Source: Roseobacter sp. MH60115 (GTDB lineage Bacteria; Pseudomonadota; Alphaproteobacteria; Rhodobacterales; Rhodobacteraceae). Taken from it: a DNA stretch of 64,000 nt. Below are positions 26,017 through 34,595 of the stretch, one piece after another (position 1 is the stretch's first letter; each line of letters opens with the position of its first letter). The notes under the pieces were generated by a model. It ran no database searches. It saw only the letters and a list, made by a program, of their open reading frames with translations, and had not been told where the DNA came from. The translations under genes were made by a program, and so were the position numbers. The stretch is taken from NCBI RefSeq assembly GCF_015644665.1, contig NZ_JADOBQ010000001.1, positions 744,001 through 808,000 on the forward strand, given 5' to 3'.

Positions 26017-26194
26017 AAACTTAACGATACGCGGTATTTGAGCCCGCCAAACGCCACAATCGCTGCACAATTGCCTGCCAATTTTCTGAAAAGAAAAAAT
26101 CTCTTTGGGGCTGATTATTCATGGCGTATGAGCCAACATTCAAAGGTTCTGATCGCATGTCGTCCGGGCACGGCGCTGGCAGGCGCGCGGGGCC

Positions 26195-28270
26195 ATGAAT
26201 GTTCTGAACACATCCGATCACCAAGGTTTTGACCAGGCCGCCCGGGCCGAGCTGTTGGCGCTTGGCCTCCAGCCGTTGCAGGCGGCGGCGACGTCTGTGG
26301 AGGCGTTGCGCGGGGCATTGCGCGCGCTGCAATCGCTTGGCGACGACAACACCGCGAAACGGGCGGACAGGTTGCTGCGCCAGCTGGAGAGTTTCGAGCC
26401 CAGCATCACGCTGATCGGTCAGATTAAATCCGGCAAGACCTCGCTTGTTAACGCGCTTGTGGGTCAGCCTGATCTTTTGCCCGCGGACGTGAACCCCTGG
26501 ACCTCCGTCGTGACATCGCTGCACCTGCATCCCGAAGAGACCGAAATCAAACCCGGCGCCTCCTTTCGCTTTTTCGACGAGGACGAATGGGACCGGCTGA
26601 TCTCCGGCGGTGGTCGGATCGGAGAATTGGCCAGCCGGGCCGGCGCCGATGACGAGCTTGAGAAGATCAAGGCGCAGGCCGCAGAAATGCGCGAGAAGTC
26701 CCGTGTCCGCCTCGGCCAGAAGTTCGAGATTCTGCTGGGACAGCAACGCGATTACGGCTACGTCGACAAGGACCTGATCGAACGCTATGTCTGTCTGGGC
26801 GAAGAGCCGGATGCGGATGATCCCGATGTCTCCGATGAGCAGGGCCGCTTTGCCGATATCACCAAATCCGCGGACCTGACATTGTCCCGCCCGGCCTTGC
26901 CCATGCCCCTGTGCCTGCGCGACACACCTGGGGTGAACGATACCTTCATGATGCGCGAGCAGATCACGATCCGCTCCATCCGTGACAGCCGGATCTGCGT
27001 GGTTGTCCTCTCGGCGCATCAGGCACTGTCTGCCACGGATCTGGCGTTGATCCGCCTGATCACCCATGTGAAATCCCGCGATGTGATCATCTTCGTCAAC
27101 CGTGTGGATGAACTTTCGGACCCCACCACGCAAATCCCTCAGATCGCACAGAGCATTTCCGACACGCTGGCGCATCACAAAGGGCCGGAAGACGCGGAGA
27201 TCCTTTTCGGCAGCGCCCTTTGGGCAAGCTATGCGCTGGACAATCGTTTGGACACGCTGCCGCCTGCCAGTGCCGACGCGCTTTTGGAGTGGTCGGGAAA
27301 GGCCGACCTCAAGGGTGTTCTCAGCGATGCAGACCTGCGTGACCCGGTCAAGCTTGCCTGGGGGTTGTCGGGCATCCCGGCGCTGCAGCACGCGCTGTCG
27401 TCCCGCATCGCCGATGGCATCGCGGAAACAACCCTGCGCCGGATCGGCAGCAGTGCCTTGAACCTTGCCAATGCCGTTGCCGCCAGCCGACGGATCAGCG
27501 CCCGACCCATGGACACAGCGGATTTGGGGAAACTCGACAGCGCGGCGGCGCATGAGCGTCTGCAGAGTATTTTCACCCAGGAAACGGGCAAGCTCGACAC
27601 CGCCTTTGACAATATCCTGTCGGAGTTTTCCGACCGTATGGACCGGGTGCAGGCCAGCTTTCTCGACCGTGCAACAGCATCGCTGATCGTGCATCTGGAA
27701 AACTACGGCGAGATGACACCCTGGACCTACGATCCGGCTGGGCTGCGCATGTTGCTGAGTTCGTCCCACAAGGTGCTGGCGCGCAAGAGCAAGGCGGCGT
27801 TCGAGGCCGCGGCGCAGGCCACATCCGAGGCCCTGTCGCAGCTTTATTTGCAGGCCTTCGGGCTGTCTGCCGAAGAGATTGCCATTTCGCTGCCGCATGC
27901 GCCGCAGGTGCCGCCGCCGGTCTCTCTCGGGCGCACCATTGCGCTCGATCTCAATGGCAGCTGGTGGAAGCGGTGGTGGCTGCACCGGCGGGGGTACAAG
28001 ACCTATGCCGCGAATTTCTACGAGCTGATCAAGGCCGAGACCAATCCCTTTGTCGATGAATTGCGGGATGATCTTGCGCAGGGGGTGCGCGATACCGCCC
28101 TGCAGGCTTTTGACGCCTTTTTGACGGAACAGAAATCCGTTTTCACCTCGCTGGATCGTATGGCGCAGGCCGATCCCGAAGAATTGCGCGCCCATATCGC
28201 AAAAACCGCGCCCCCCGACACGCAGGCCTTGCTGAGCCGGACACTTGATACCTTGAGCGAGTACGCATGA
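26195..28270 (+). CDS. Dynamin-like large GTPase
   Basis: 691 residues. A short helical N-terminus is followed by a GTPase domain with G1 GQIKSGKTSLVNAL (75-82 core), a Thr-rich G2 area PWTSVVTSLHLHP, G3 DTPGVND (243-246) and G4 NRVDE (302-305). The rest is long-helical, as in the bacterial dynamin-like protein stalk. A basic aromatic patch WWKRWWLHRRGYK begins at residue 590; it is a plausible membrane-inserting paddle. No ordinary transmembrane helix is evident. A 178-bp gap precedes it, so it may have its own promoter. It overlaps the next GTPase gene by 4 bases, suggesting the two form a pair, as bacterial dynamins often do. Confidence 0.82.
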   Translation: MNVLNTSDHQGFDQAARAELLALGLQPLQAAATSVEALRGALRALQSLGDDNTAKRADRLLRQLESFEPSITLIGQIKSGKTSLVNALVGQPDLLPADVNPWTSVVTSLHLHPEETEIKPGASFRFFDEDEWDRLISGGGRIGELASRAGADDELEKIKAQAAEMREKSRVRLGQKFEILLGQQRDYGYVDKDLIERYVCLGEEPDADDPDVSDEQGRFADITKSADLTLSRPALPMPLCLRDTPGVNDTFMMREQITIRSIRDSRICVVVLSAHQALSATDLALIRLITHVKSRDVIIFVNRVDELSDPTTQIPQIAQSISDTLAHHKGPEDAEILFGSALWASYALDNRLDTLPPASADALLEWSGKADLKGVLSDADLRDPVKLAWGLSGIPALQHALSSRIADGIAETTLRRIGSSALNLANAVAASRRISARPMDTADLGKLDSAAAHERLQSIFTQETGKLDTAFDNILSEFSDRMDRVQASFLDRATASLIVHLENYGEMTPWTYDPAGLRMLLSSSHKVLARKSKAAFEAAAQATSEALSQLYLQAFGLSAEEIAISLPHAPQVPPPVSLGRTIALDLNGSWWKRWWLHRRGYKTYAANFYELIKAETNPFVDELRDDLAQGVRDTALQAFDAFLTEQKSVFTSLDRMAQADPEELRAHIAKTAPPDTQALLSRTLDTLSEYA

Positions 28271-29187
28271 TGACCCTGGACGAAACACTCCGAGACGCCC
28301 CGGTCTTTCTGGACAATCTGACCGGCCCACGCCGTCCGCGCATCGCCCTGATGGGCGAGTTCAGCGCCGGGAAAAGCACGCTTGCAAACTTGATGATCGG
28401 ATCCGACCCGCTGCCGGTTCAGGTGATCGCAACCCAATTGCCGCCGGTCTGGGTCAGCTACGGCACGGCGCCCGCGGTGATCGTCGATCTGGCGGGAAAT
28501 GAAACGCCCTGCGATCAGGATAGCCTGCGGAAAGCAATCCCCGAAGAGACCGCTTTCATCCGCATCCAGTGTGAAGAGGAAATCCTCAGGAGATGCGATA
28601 TCATCGATATGCCGGGCATTTCCGATCCCAACATGCCCTCGGAGGTCTGGGAGCGTATTCTGCCTGCCGCAGACGGGATCATCTGGTGCAGCCCGGCAAC
28701 GCAAGCCTGGCGTCAGAGCGAAGCCTCGGTCTGGGATATGGTGCCGGAAGACATCCGGGCGCACTCCATCCTGCTGCTGACGCGCGGGGACATGATGGTG
28801 TCCGAAAAGGATCGCGCAAAAGTGCTCAAACGCGTGCGCGCGGAAACTGATGGGTTCTTTGCCAAAACGCTGATGATATCGCTGACACAGGCGCGGGATG
28901 CAGGCGATGACGCGCAGCTGTGGGATGAGAGCGGGGCGGAACCTTTCGTCAGTGATTTCCTCAGCATCATAAGCACGCTGAGCGCGCGGCTTTCGGATGA
29001 CATGACGGACGCACCCTCGGAGACAATGCCGGATCAGAGCAGCGTTTCCGCACCTGACGCTGCGGCGCTGCCAGAGCCGAATGAGCGGATTGTTCCGCGC
29101 AGACCGGTTGCCAAATCCGTTCGTGCACGTCCAGCCCCGCGCCCCGATCCCGACGCGGACATAAGCCTGAGCCCAAAATTCTCCTGA
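28267..29187 (+). CDS. Second dynamin-like GTPase, short form
   Basis: 306 residues, ATGA-coupled to the larger dynamin. GTPase motifs are G1 GEFSAGKSTLANL (30-37 core; the GEFSAGKS form is typical of bacterial dynamins), G3 DMPGISD (114-117) and G4 TRGD (172-175). The GTPase core is followed only by a Pro/Ala-rich disordered tail of about 70 residues. There is no helical stalk, so it cannot form a dynamin bundle on its own. It probably works with the 691-residue partner. Confidence 0.8.
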   Translation: MMTLDETLRDAPVFLDNLTGPRRPRIALMGEFSAGKSTLANLMIGSDPLPVQVIATQLPPVWVSYGTAPAVIVDLAGNETPCDQDSLRKAIPEETAFIRIQCEEEILRRCDIIDMPGISDPNMPSEVWERILPAADGIIWCSPATQAWRQSEASVWDMVPEDIRAHSILLLTRGDMMVSEKDRAKVLKRVRAETDGFFAKTLMISLTQARDAGDDAQLWDESGAEPFVSDFLSIISTLSARLSDDMTDAPSETMPDQSSVSAPDAAALPEPNERIVPRRPVAKSVRARPAPRPDPDADISLSPKFS

Positions 29188-29280
29188 AATTGTCCCGAAA
29201 CCGTTAACCTGACTCACATGTTCTGCCGCTATGCCTGAGCCATATTGAAAAGGCAGATCGCGTGTGGAACTCGGATAACG

Positions 29281-29673
29281 ATGATTAATACGGCAGTGCA
29301 GGACAGGCTGGATCGCTTGCGCACCCGCTTTCCGGGGTGCCGCGTCGTGGCTTTTGCCGATCTGTCCACCAGCACGGTTTTTGCCGCAAGCACCCGCGAA
29401 AAGATGGCGCAGGAGCGTCTTGATGCCCTGTGCGACACCGCCCGTACCTCCCTGTGCGGGACCTTGGCGCAATCCGTCGCGCAGAATGCATTTCAATCGT
29501 CCGATGAACCGATGCACGCCTTGTCATTCGATGCCGGATCGCTGACCTGCGTCATCCGCTCTCCCGCATCGCCAGCGGAGGCGCTGTGCTGCGTCTGCGA
29601 TCCGGGCACGGCGGTTGCGGAGATGATTGCGCAGGGTGCCGTGGTTCTGGCCGACCTCTGCGAGGAGGCATGA
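29281..29673 (+). CDS. Small roadblock/LC7-like protein (tentative)
   Basis: 130 residues. The pattern of an N-terminal helix, RVVAFADLSTSTVFAAS, a central helix, ALSFDAGSLTCVIRSP and a final long helix (CCVCDPGTAVAEMIAQGAVVLADL) resembles the alpha-beta layout of roadblock/LC7 domains. Those often regulate GTPases (MglB and the Streptomyces conservons). The match is structural guesswork from the motif layout, not a recognised signature. The ATG at 29281 is preferred over a TTG at 29245. It lies 3 bases before the next gene. Confidence 0.55.
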   Translation: MINTAVQDRLDRLRTRFPGCRVVAFADLSTSTVFAASTREKMAQERLDALCDTARTSLCGTLAQSVAQNAFQSSDEPMHALSFDAGSLTCVIRSPASPAEALCCVCDPGTAVAEMIAQGAVVLADLCEEA

Positions 29674-29676
29674 CCC

Positions 29677-30426
29677 GTGACCGATGGTGTTGCAGAAGAT
29701 GCGGTAAGACTGCGCGACGTTCTGAAGAGCCTCGGCGAGGCGCCGGAAGAGACGACCGACAAGGGGTGCAAAATTGCGGATGAGGGCGGTGCCGTCGGCC
29801 TGGCCTCACTCCTGCGCGAGATTGAAGAGACGGTTTTGCCGCGCCAACTGACTTTCACAGGGGGGGCAGACGCGCAAGTGACAGCCGTTGTTGTGGAGCG
29901 GCGGATTCTGCGCATAGGCACGCAGGATGGGGAAATGAAAGCGGCCGAGACGGGAGAGCAGGTCGCGGCAATGCTGGAGACCTTCTGCGCCGCTGCATCC
30001 GCAGTGCGCGTGCGCCGCGACCTCTTGGAGGCGGAGCCGACCTCTGCCGCGGCGGGCGTCTCCCTGTCCGATCTTTCCCCATTTCTGTCGGACACCGCTG
30101 ACCGGTCAGCGCCGCAAATCCCGGTGGAGATCGCCCTGGCGGAAAGCGAGCGCTACGTCCTCGCGCTCTGCGATGCCAGGGGCGAAGGTGGGCCGCGGCT
30201 GAAGGGGAAGGATGCCATCGGCGCCCACCTGCAGCGGTTGGAGGACAACCTCTCCGGCGGGGCAGGTGACCCGGACAACCCTGCACCTGCTCACCGGATT
30301 TGGATCGGCGGCCCGTCCGATCCCTTTGCCATCCTGCTGGTCACCTTACCGCAAGGCCGGATCTGGCTGGCCTTCGAGCCAGAGCATCTCGATACCTGCA
30401 TCGCCTGCTGGTCAGGGGTCGATTGA
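29677..30426 (+). CDS. Unknown protein at the end of the kinase-GTPase cluster
   Basis: 249 residues from a GTG start 3 bases after the previous stop. No recognised motif and no signal or membrane segment. An alternating strand/helix pattern at about 55-110 (TAVVVERRILRIGTQ) and again at 195-245 (FAILLVTLPQGRIWLAFEP) could be two small sensor-like domains flanking a variable middle. The strict spacing shows it belongs with the roadblock-like gene. Confidence 0.6.
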   Translation: MTDGVAEDAVRLRDVLKSLGEAPEETTDKGCKIADEGGAVGLASLLREIEETVLPRQLTFTGGADAQVTAVVVERRILRIGTQDGEMKAAETGEQVAAMLETFCAAASAVRVRRDLLEAEPTSAAAGVSLSDLSPFLSDTADRSAPQIPVEIALAESERYVLALCDARGEGGPRLKGKDAIGAHLQRLEDNLSGGAGDPDNPAPAHRIWIGGPSDPFAILLVTLPQGRIWLAFEPEHLDTCIACWSGVD

Positions 30427-30632
30427 TGTCCCGCCGGTGGTCCCGACGGAGATGGGGCCATGTGGGAAGTCACGCTGTGACACGCGGTCTGCGATGAATT
30501 ATTCAACAAAATCGTGGAATTTGCCCGCTTTTTGGGCGAACATGAGCCTCTGACGCAATTTCCCCGGCATCTTGCTTCCCTTTGGTCAGGATGCTCCGGA
30601 CGATTTGCGAAAAGCACACAGCGGAGGTTGCC

Positions 30633-31634
30633 ATGTCCCTTTCCAAAATATCACCCCTCGTCGGGGCACTATGTCTGAGCGCAACGGCCAGCCTGGCCGA
30701 CGGTCATCTGACGCCTGTCGTCTTCGGGACCAACTGGCTGGCGCAGGCGGAACATGGTGGGTTCTACCAATCGGTGGCCGATGGCACCTATGCCGAATGC
30801 GGGCTGGAGGTGGAGATCATTTCCGGTGGGCCGCAGGTCAACAACCGGGCGCTGATGCTGGCCGGCCGGATCGATTTCCACATGGGCGGCGACATGCTGC
30901 AGGCGTTCAACGCGGTCAAGGAGGGCATCCCGGTGGTCTCGGTCGCCGCGATTTTTCAGAAACACCCGCAGGTGATCCTCGCCCATCCCGGCGAGGCGGA
31001 AAGCTGGGAGGACCTCAAGGACCTTACGCTTCTCATCGGGGACAATGGGTTTACCTCCTACTATCAATGGATGATCGCCGAGCACGGATTCACCGTCGAG
31101 CAGCGCGAACCCTATACCTTCAACCCCGCGCCCTTCATTGCCGACAAGCAAAAGGGCATGCAGGGGTATCTGAGTTCCGAACCCTATGCGGTTTTGAAAG
31201 AGGCAGGCTTTGAGCCCAACGTCTTCCTCATCGCGGATGCCGGTTATTCGTCTTACGCGACCACGATTGAGACCATGGCGGACACCATCGAGAGCGATCC
31301 GGAAAAGGTGACGTGCTTTGTCGATGGCTCGCTGACCGGCTGGTACAACTATCTCTACGGGGACAGCAGCGCGGCGGACGCGCTGATCATGACGGCCAAC
31401 CCTGACATGACGCAGGACAAGATCGATTTTGCCAAGAAGATGATGTTGGAGCAGGGGATCGTCGACAGCGGTGCGGCCCTGGAAACAGGTATCGGTTCCA
31501 TGACCGACGAGGTGATCGGCGATTTCTATAACAAGATGGTGGACGCAGGTGTGCTGGAAGAGGGCCTCGACTGGCAGGCCGCTTATACGCTTGATTTCAC
31601 CAATAAATCTGCCGGGAAAGATATCAAGCCATAA
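30633..31634 (+). CDS. ABC transporter substrate-binding protein, NMT1/THI5 type
   Basis: 333 residues with a Sec signal peptide (MSLSKISPLVGALCLSATAS, cleavage near LADG). The start at 30633 follows GCGGAGG. NMT1/THI5-like features are FGTNWLAQAEHGGFYQSVADG (split by function: strand then first helix), GGPQVNNRALMLAGRIDFHM, and QKGMQGYLSSEPYAV. This fold binds pyrimidines, riboflavin, nitrate or sulfonates. With a cytosine-deaminase-like enzyme downstream, a nitrogen heterocycle is the best guess for the ligand. Confidence 0.85.
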   Translation: MSLSKISPLVGALCLSATASLADGHLTPVVFGTNWLAQAEHGGFYQSVADGTYAECGLEVEIISGGPQVNNRALMLAGRIDFHMGGDMLQAFNAVKEGIPVVSVAAIFQKHPQVILAHPGEAESWEDLKDLTLLIGDNGFTSYYQWMIAEHGFTVEQREPYTFNPAPFIADKQKGMQGYLSSEPYAVLKEAGFEPNVFLIADAGYSSYATTIETMADTIESDPEKVTCFVDGSLTGWYNYLYGDSSAADALIMTANPDMTQDKIDFAKKMMLEQGIVDSGAALETGIGSMTDEVIGDFYNKMVDAGVLEEGLDWQAAYTLDFTNKSAGKDIKP

Positions 31635-31651
31635 GCTGATTGACGTGTGCG

Positions 31652-31672
31652 CCGGGCGGTCGGGACGCCCGG
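31652..31672 (+). other. Hairpin after the binding-protein gene
   Basis: CCGGGCG and CGCCCGG form a perfect 7-bp stem with a 7-base loop, 17 bases after the stop of the binding-protein gene. Only TTCT follows, so it is probably an mRNA-stabilising or weak attenuating hairpin rather than a full terminator. Confidence 0.5.
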
Positions 31673-31693
31673 TTCTGGCCGCGTGGGGGATAT

Positions 31694-32479
31694 ATGACAA
31701 CATCGGGGCTGCCGCCCACAGCGCGTCCGGAGCTTCTGCGGATGGAGCAGGTGGACAAGACCTTCAACGGCACGGTGACTGCGCTCAAGGGCATGTCCCT
31801 GCAGGTACGGGAGGGCGATTTCATCTCGCTTCTGGGGCCGTCGGGATGTGGGAAATCCACCGCTTTGCGGCTGATCTCCGACCTGTTGCACCCGACGTCC
31901 GGGCGCATCACCTGGGCCGGGGAACATGACAGCGGCGATCTGGGTGTGGTGTTTCAGGAACCCACGCTGATGCCTTGGGCGACGGTGGCGCAGAACGTGT
32001 GGTTGCCCTTTCGGCTGCGCGGCCAGAGCTACACCGCCGTGCGCGATGACGTCTTGCAAGCGCTGAAACTCGTCGGGTTGGAAAAGTTTCAGAACAGCTA
32101 TCCGCGCGAGCTTTCGGGTGGCATGAAGATGCGGGTGTCCATCGCCCGCGCGATGGTGACACGGCCCCGGCTGATCCTGATGGACGAGCCCTTTGCCGCC
32201 CTGGATGAGATCACGCGGTTCAAATTGAACAACGATCTGCTGCGGCTCAAGGCGGCCATCGGATGCACGGTCATCTTTGTGACGCATTCGGTCTTTGAAT
32301 CCGTCTTCCTGTCGGACCGCATCGTTGTCATGGCCGCGCGCCCCGGTCGGGTGATCACGGAGCTGGAGGTGAATGCGCCCTATCCGCGAAGTGCGGACTT
32401 CAGAACCTCATCGGAATACGCCGCCTTCACTCGCCGCGCCACGGACGCCCTGCACGACGCCATGGGAGAGGCCGCATGA
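31694..32479 (+). CDS. ABC transporter ATP-binding protein (SsuB/TauB type)
   Basis: 261 residues. Walker A is GPSGCGKST, the Q-loop is VVFQEPTLMPW, the signature is LSGGMKMRVS, Walker B is LILMDEPFAALDE and the H-loop is VTHSVFES. This layout (MPW after the Q-loop, DEPFAALDE) is that of the nitrate/sulfonate/taurine/THI5 importer group. The start at 31694 follows GTGGGGGA. It overlaps the permease start by 4 bases. Confidence 0.9.
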   Translation: MTTSGLPPTARPELLRMEQVDKTFNGTVTALKGMSLQVREGDFISLLGPSGCGKSTALRLISDLLHPTSGRITWAGEHDSGDLGVVFQEPTLMPWATVAQNVWLPFRLRGQSYTAVRDDVLQALKLVGLEKFQNSYPRELSGGMKMRVSIARAMVTRPRLILMDEPFAALDEITRFKLNNDLLRLKAAIGCTVIFVTHSVFESVFLSDRIVVMAARPGRVITELEVNAPYPRSADFRTSSEYAAFTRRATDALHDAMGEAA

Positions 32480-33333
32480 GCATCGCCGACCCCACCGACC
32501 CGCCACTGCAGCTGGATGCGGATGAAACCGCCCGCCTGCGCCGCAAGCGTCTGGAGAAATTCGGAAAATGGCTGCTGCCTGCGCTGGTGCTGGTGATCAT
32601 GCTGGTGCTCTGGGACCGGATCGTCGTCTGGAACGAGATACCGCACTATATCCTGCCCGGGCCGGGTCTTGTCTTTGAAACCCTGATCAAGGACTGGTCC
32701 ATGCTGTTCGAGGCGCTGCTGGTCACGGTGCAGATCACCCTGATGGCGCTGGCGGTGGCCGTGGTGGGTGGCGTTGGCCTCGCCGTGCTCTTCACCCAGT
32801 CGCGGCTGGTGGAGATGAGTTTCTACCCCTACGCGGTGATCCTGCAGGTCACACCCATCGTGGCGATTGCGCCGCTGATCTTCATCTATGTGGACAGCCG
32901 GATTGCCGGGCTGCTGCTCTGCGCCTGGTTGGTGGCGTTTTTTCCGGTGCTGAGCAACACGACGCTGGGGCTGAATTCCGCCGACCACAATCTGCGTGAT
33001 CTGTTTCGCATCTACGGCGCCTCGCGCTGGCAGACCTTGCGGTTCCTGCAACTGCCCTCCGCGCTGCCCTATTTTCTGGGGGGATTGCGCATCGCAGGCG
33101 GTCTGTCCCTGATTGGTGCGGTGGTCGCCGAATATGTGGCAGGCACCGGCGGGCTGAAATCGGGCCTCGCGTTCCGGATATTGGAGGCGGGCTACAGGCT
33201 CAACATCCCGCGCATGTTCGCGGCGCTCATCCTCATTGCGGTGACCGGCGTGATCATCTTCGCGGGTCTCAGTTTCCTCAGCCACATGCTGCTGCGCAAG
33301 TGGCATGAGAGCGCGTTGAAACGGGACCGCTGA
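32476..33333 (+). CDS. ABC transporter permease (SsuC type)
   Basis: 285 residues with about six hydrophobic segments. The EAA-type loop is seen in FRIYGASRWQTLRFLQLPSALP, close to the SsuC/TauC consensus. The first 35 residues are cytoplasmic and charged (DADETARLRRKRLEKF). It completes the importer with the ATPase and receptor. The stop overlaps the amidohydrolase ATG by 1 base (TGATG). Confidence 0.9.
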   Translation: MSIADPTDPPLQLDADETARLRRKRLEKFGKWLLPALVLVIMLVLWDRIVVWNEIPHYILPGPGLVFETLIKDWSMLFEALLVTVQITLMALAVAVVGGVGLAVLFTQSRLVEMSFYPYAVILQVTPIVAIAPLIFIYVDSRIAGLLLCAWLVAFFPVLSNTTLGLNSADHNLRDLFRIYGASRWQTLRFLQLPSALPYFLGGLRIAGGLSLIGAVVAEYVAGTGGLKSGLAFRILEAGYRLNIPRMFAALILIAVTGVIIFAGLSFLSHMLLRKWHESALKRDR

Positions 33334-34595
33334 TGGATTTTCTCGAACTTCCTCCCGGGCCGGTGACGCTGAAAAACCTGACGGTGCCTGCCTGTTTTGT
33401 GGCGGGCAGCGGCGATTTGACCACGCGCGATCTGCATATTCAGGACGGCAGGATCAGCGATCAGCCGGGCACCGAAGTTGATATGAAAGGTGCCATGGTC
33501 TTCCCCGCGTTCGTGGACATGCATACGCATCTGGACAAGGGTCACATCTGGCCCCGCGCGGCCAACCCGGATGGCAGTTTCGACGGCGCGTTGGCCACGG
33601 TTGGCGCGGATCGGCAGGCAAATTGGACGGCCGAAGACGTGGCGACGCGGATGGATTTCGCCCTGCGCTGCGCCTACGCCCATGGCACCCGCGCCCTGCG
33701 CACGCATATCGACAGCATCCCGCCGCAGGACGACATCTCCTGGCCCGTGTTCAGGGAGATGCGCGCGCGCTGGCAGGGGCGGATCGATCTGCAGGCGGCC
33801 TGCCTTGTGGGCTGCGATGCCGTTGGGCCGGAGACGCCGTTTGCGCATACGGCGGATCTGGTGGCGGAAGCGGGCGGCGTGCTGGGCATGGTGGCCTATC
33901 CAGTCCCCGACATCGCGGAACGCGTTGCGTATTTTTTCAAACTGGCAGGCGAGCGGGGCCTGCAGGCAGATTTTCACGTGGACGAGACGCTTGATCCGGC
34001 GTCGGAGACCTTAAGGGTGATCGCCAAGGCGGTGCTGCAGACGGGGTTCAACGCACCCGTCACCGTGGGGCACCTCTGTTCGCTCTCCGCTCAGGATCCG
34101 GACCGTGCAGCCGAAACCATGGATTTGGTGGCTGAGGCGGGCTTGAACGTGGTCTCTCTGCCGATGTGCAATCTCTACCTGCAGGACCGACAGCACGGCA
34201 CACCCCGGATGCGGGGCATCACCCTAGTGCACGAGCTGAAGGCGCGGGGGGTCAACGTCTCCTTTGCCTCCGACAACACGCGCGATCCCTTTTATGCCTA
34301 TGGCGATCTGGATATGATCGAGGTGATGCGCGAGGCGACCCGGATCGGGCATCTGGACCATTCCACGACGGATTGGAGCCATGCTTTCGTGACCAATCCG
34401 GCCAAGGCCTGTGGCTTTGATCTGCCCGGTTTCGAGGTAGGCATGCCCGCCGATCTGGTGATCTGCCGCGCGCGCAGCTGGACAGAGCTTTTCGCCCGCC
34501 CGCAGGCGGATCGCATCGTCCTGCGGGAGGGACGACAGATCGACCGCCAATTGCCCGATTACGCCGAACTTGACCATCTGATGAGGACGCCATGA
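33333..34595 (+). CDS. Cytosine-deaminase-like amidohydrolase
   Basis: 420 residues. Metal and catalytic residues of the CodA-type amidohydrolases are seen: DMHTHLDKGH (first His pair), FHVDETLDPAS (His and catalytic Glu region), GHLCSLSA, and SDNTRDPFYAYG (late Asp). This group deaminates cytosine, isoguanine, creatinine or pterins. The gene is cotranscribed with an importer and oxidases, so it probably removes an amino group from the imported ring. The exact substrate is not decidable from sequence. Confidence 0.82.
   Translation: MDFLELPPGPVTLKNLTVPACFVAGSGDLTTRDLHIQDGRISDQPGTEVDMKGAMVFPAFVDMHTHLDKGHIWPRAANPDGSFDGALATVGADRQANWTAEDVATRMDFALRCAYAHGTRALRTHIDSIPPQDDISWPVFREMRARWQGRIDLQAACLVGCDAVGPETPFAHTADLVAEAGGVLGMVAYPVPDIAERVAYFFKLAGERGLQADFHVDETLDPASETLRVIAKAVLQTGFNAPVTVGHLCSLSAQDPDRAAETMDLVAEAGLNVVSLPMCNLYLQDRQHGTPRMRGITLVHELKARGVNVSFASDNTRDPFYAYGDLDMIEVMREATRIGHLDHSTTDWSHAFVTNPAKACGFDLPGFEVGMPADLVICRARSWTELFARPQADRIVLREGRQIDRQLPDYAELDHLMRTP

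Noticed and set aside
26021-28330. 769-residue open frame on the minus strand
   Set aside because: Antisense to the dynamin-like gene; its composition is Arg/His/Gln-rich, as expected from mirrored codons.
21242-30426. Type VI secretion regulatory locus
   Set aside because: Kinase, FHA and PP2C would fit, but no tss structural gene, VgrG, Hcp or ClpV occurs in the window.
30426-30497. 23-residue ORF overlapping the stop of the last cluster gene
   Set aside because: Arg/Trp-rich with no sensible composition and no ribosome site; probably chance.
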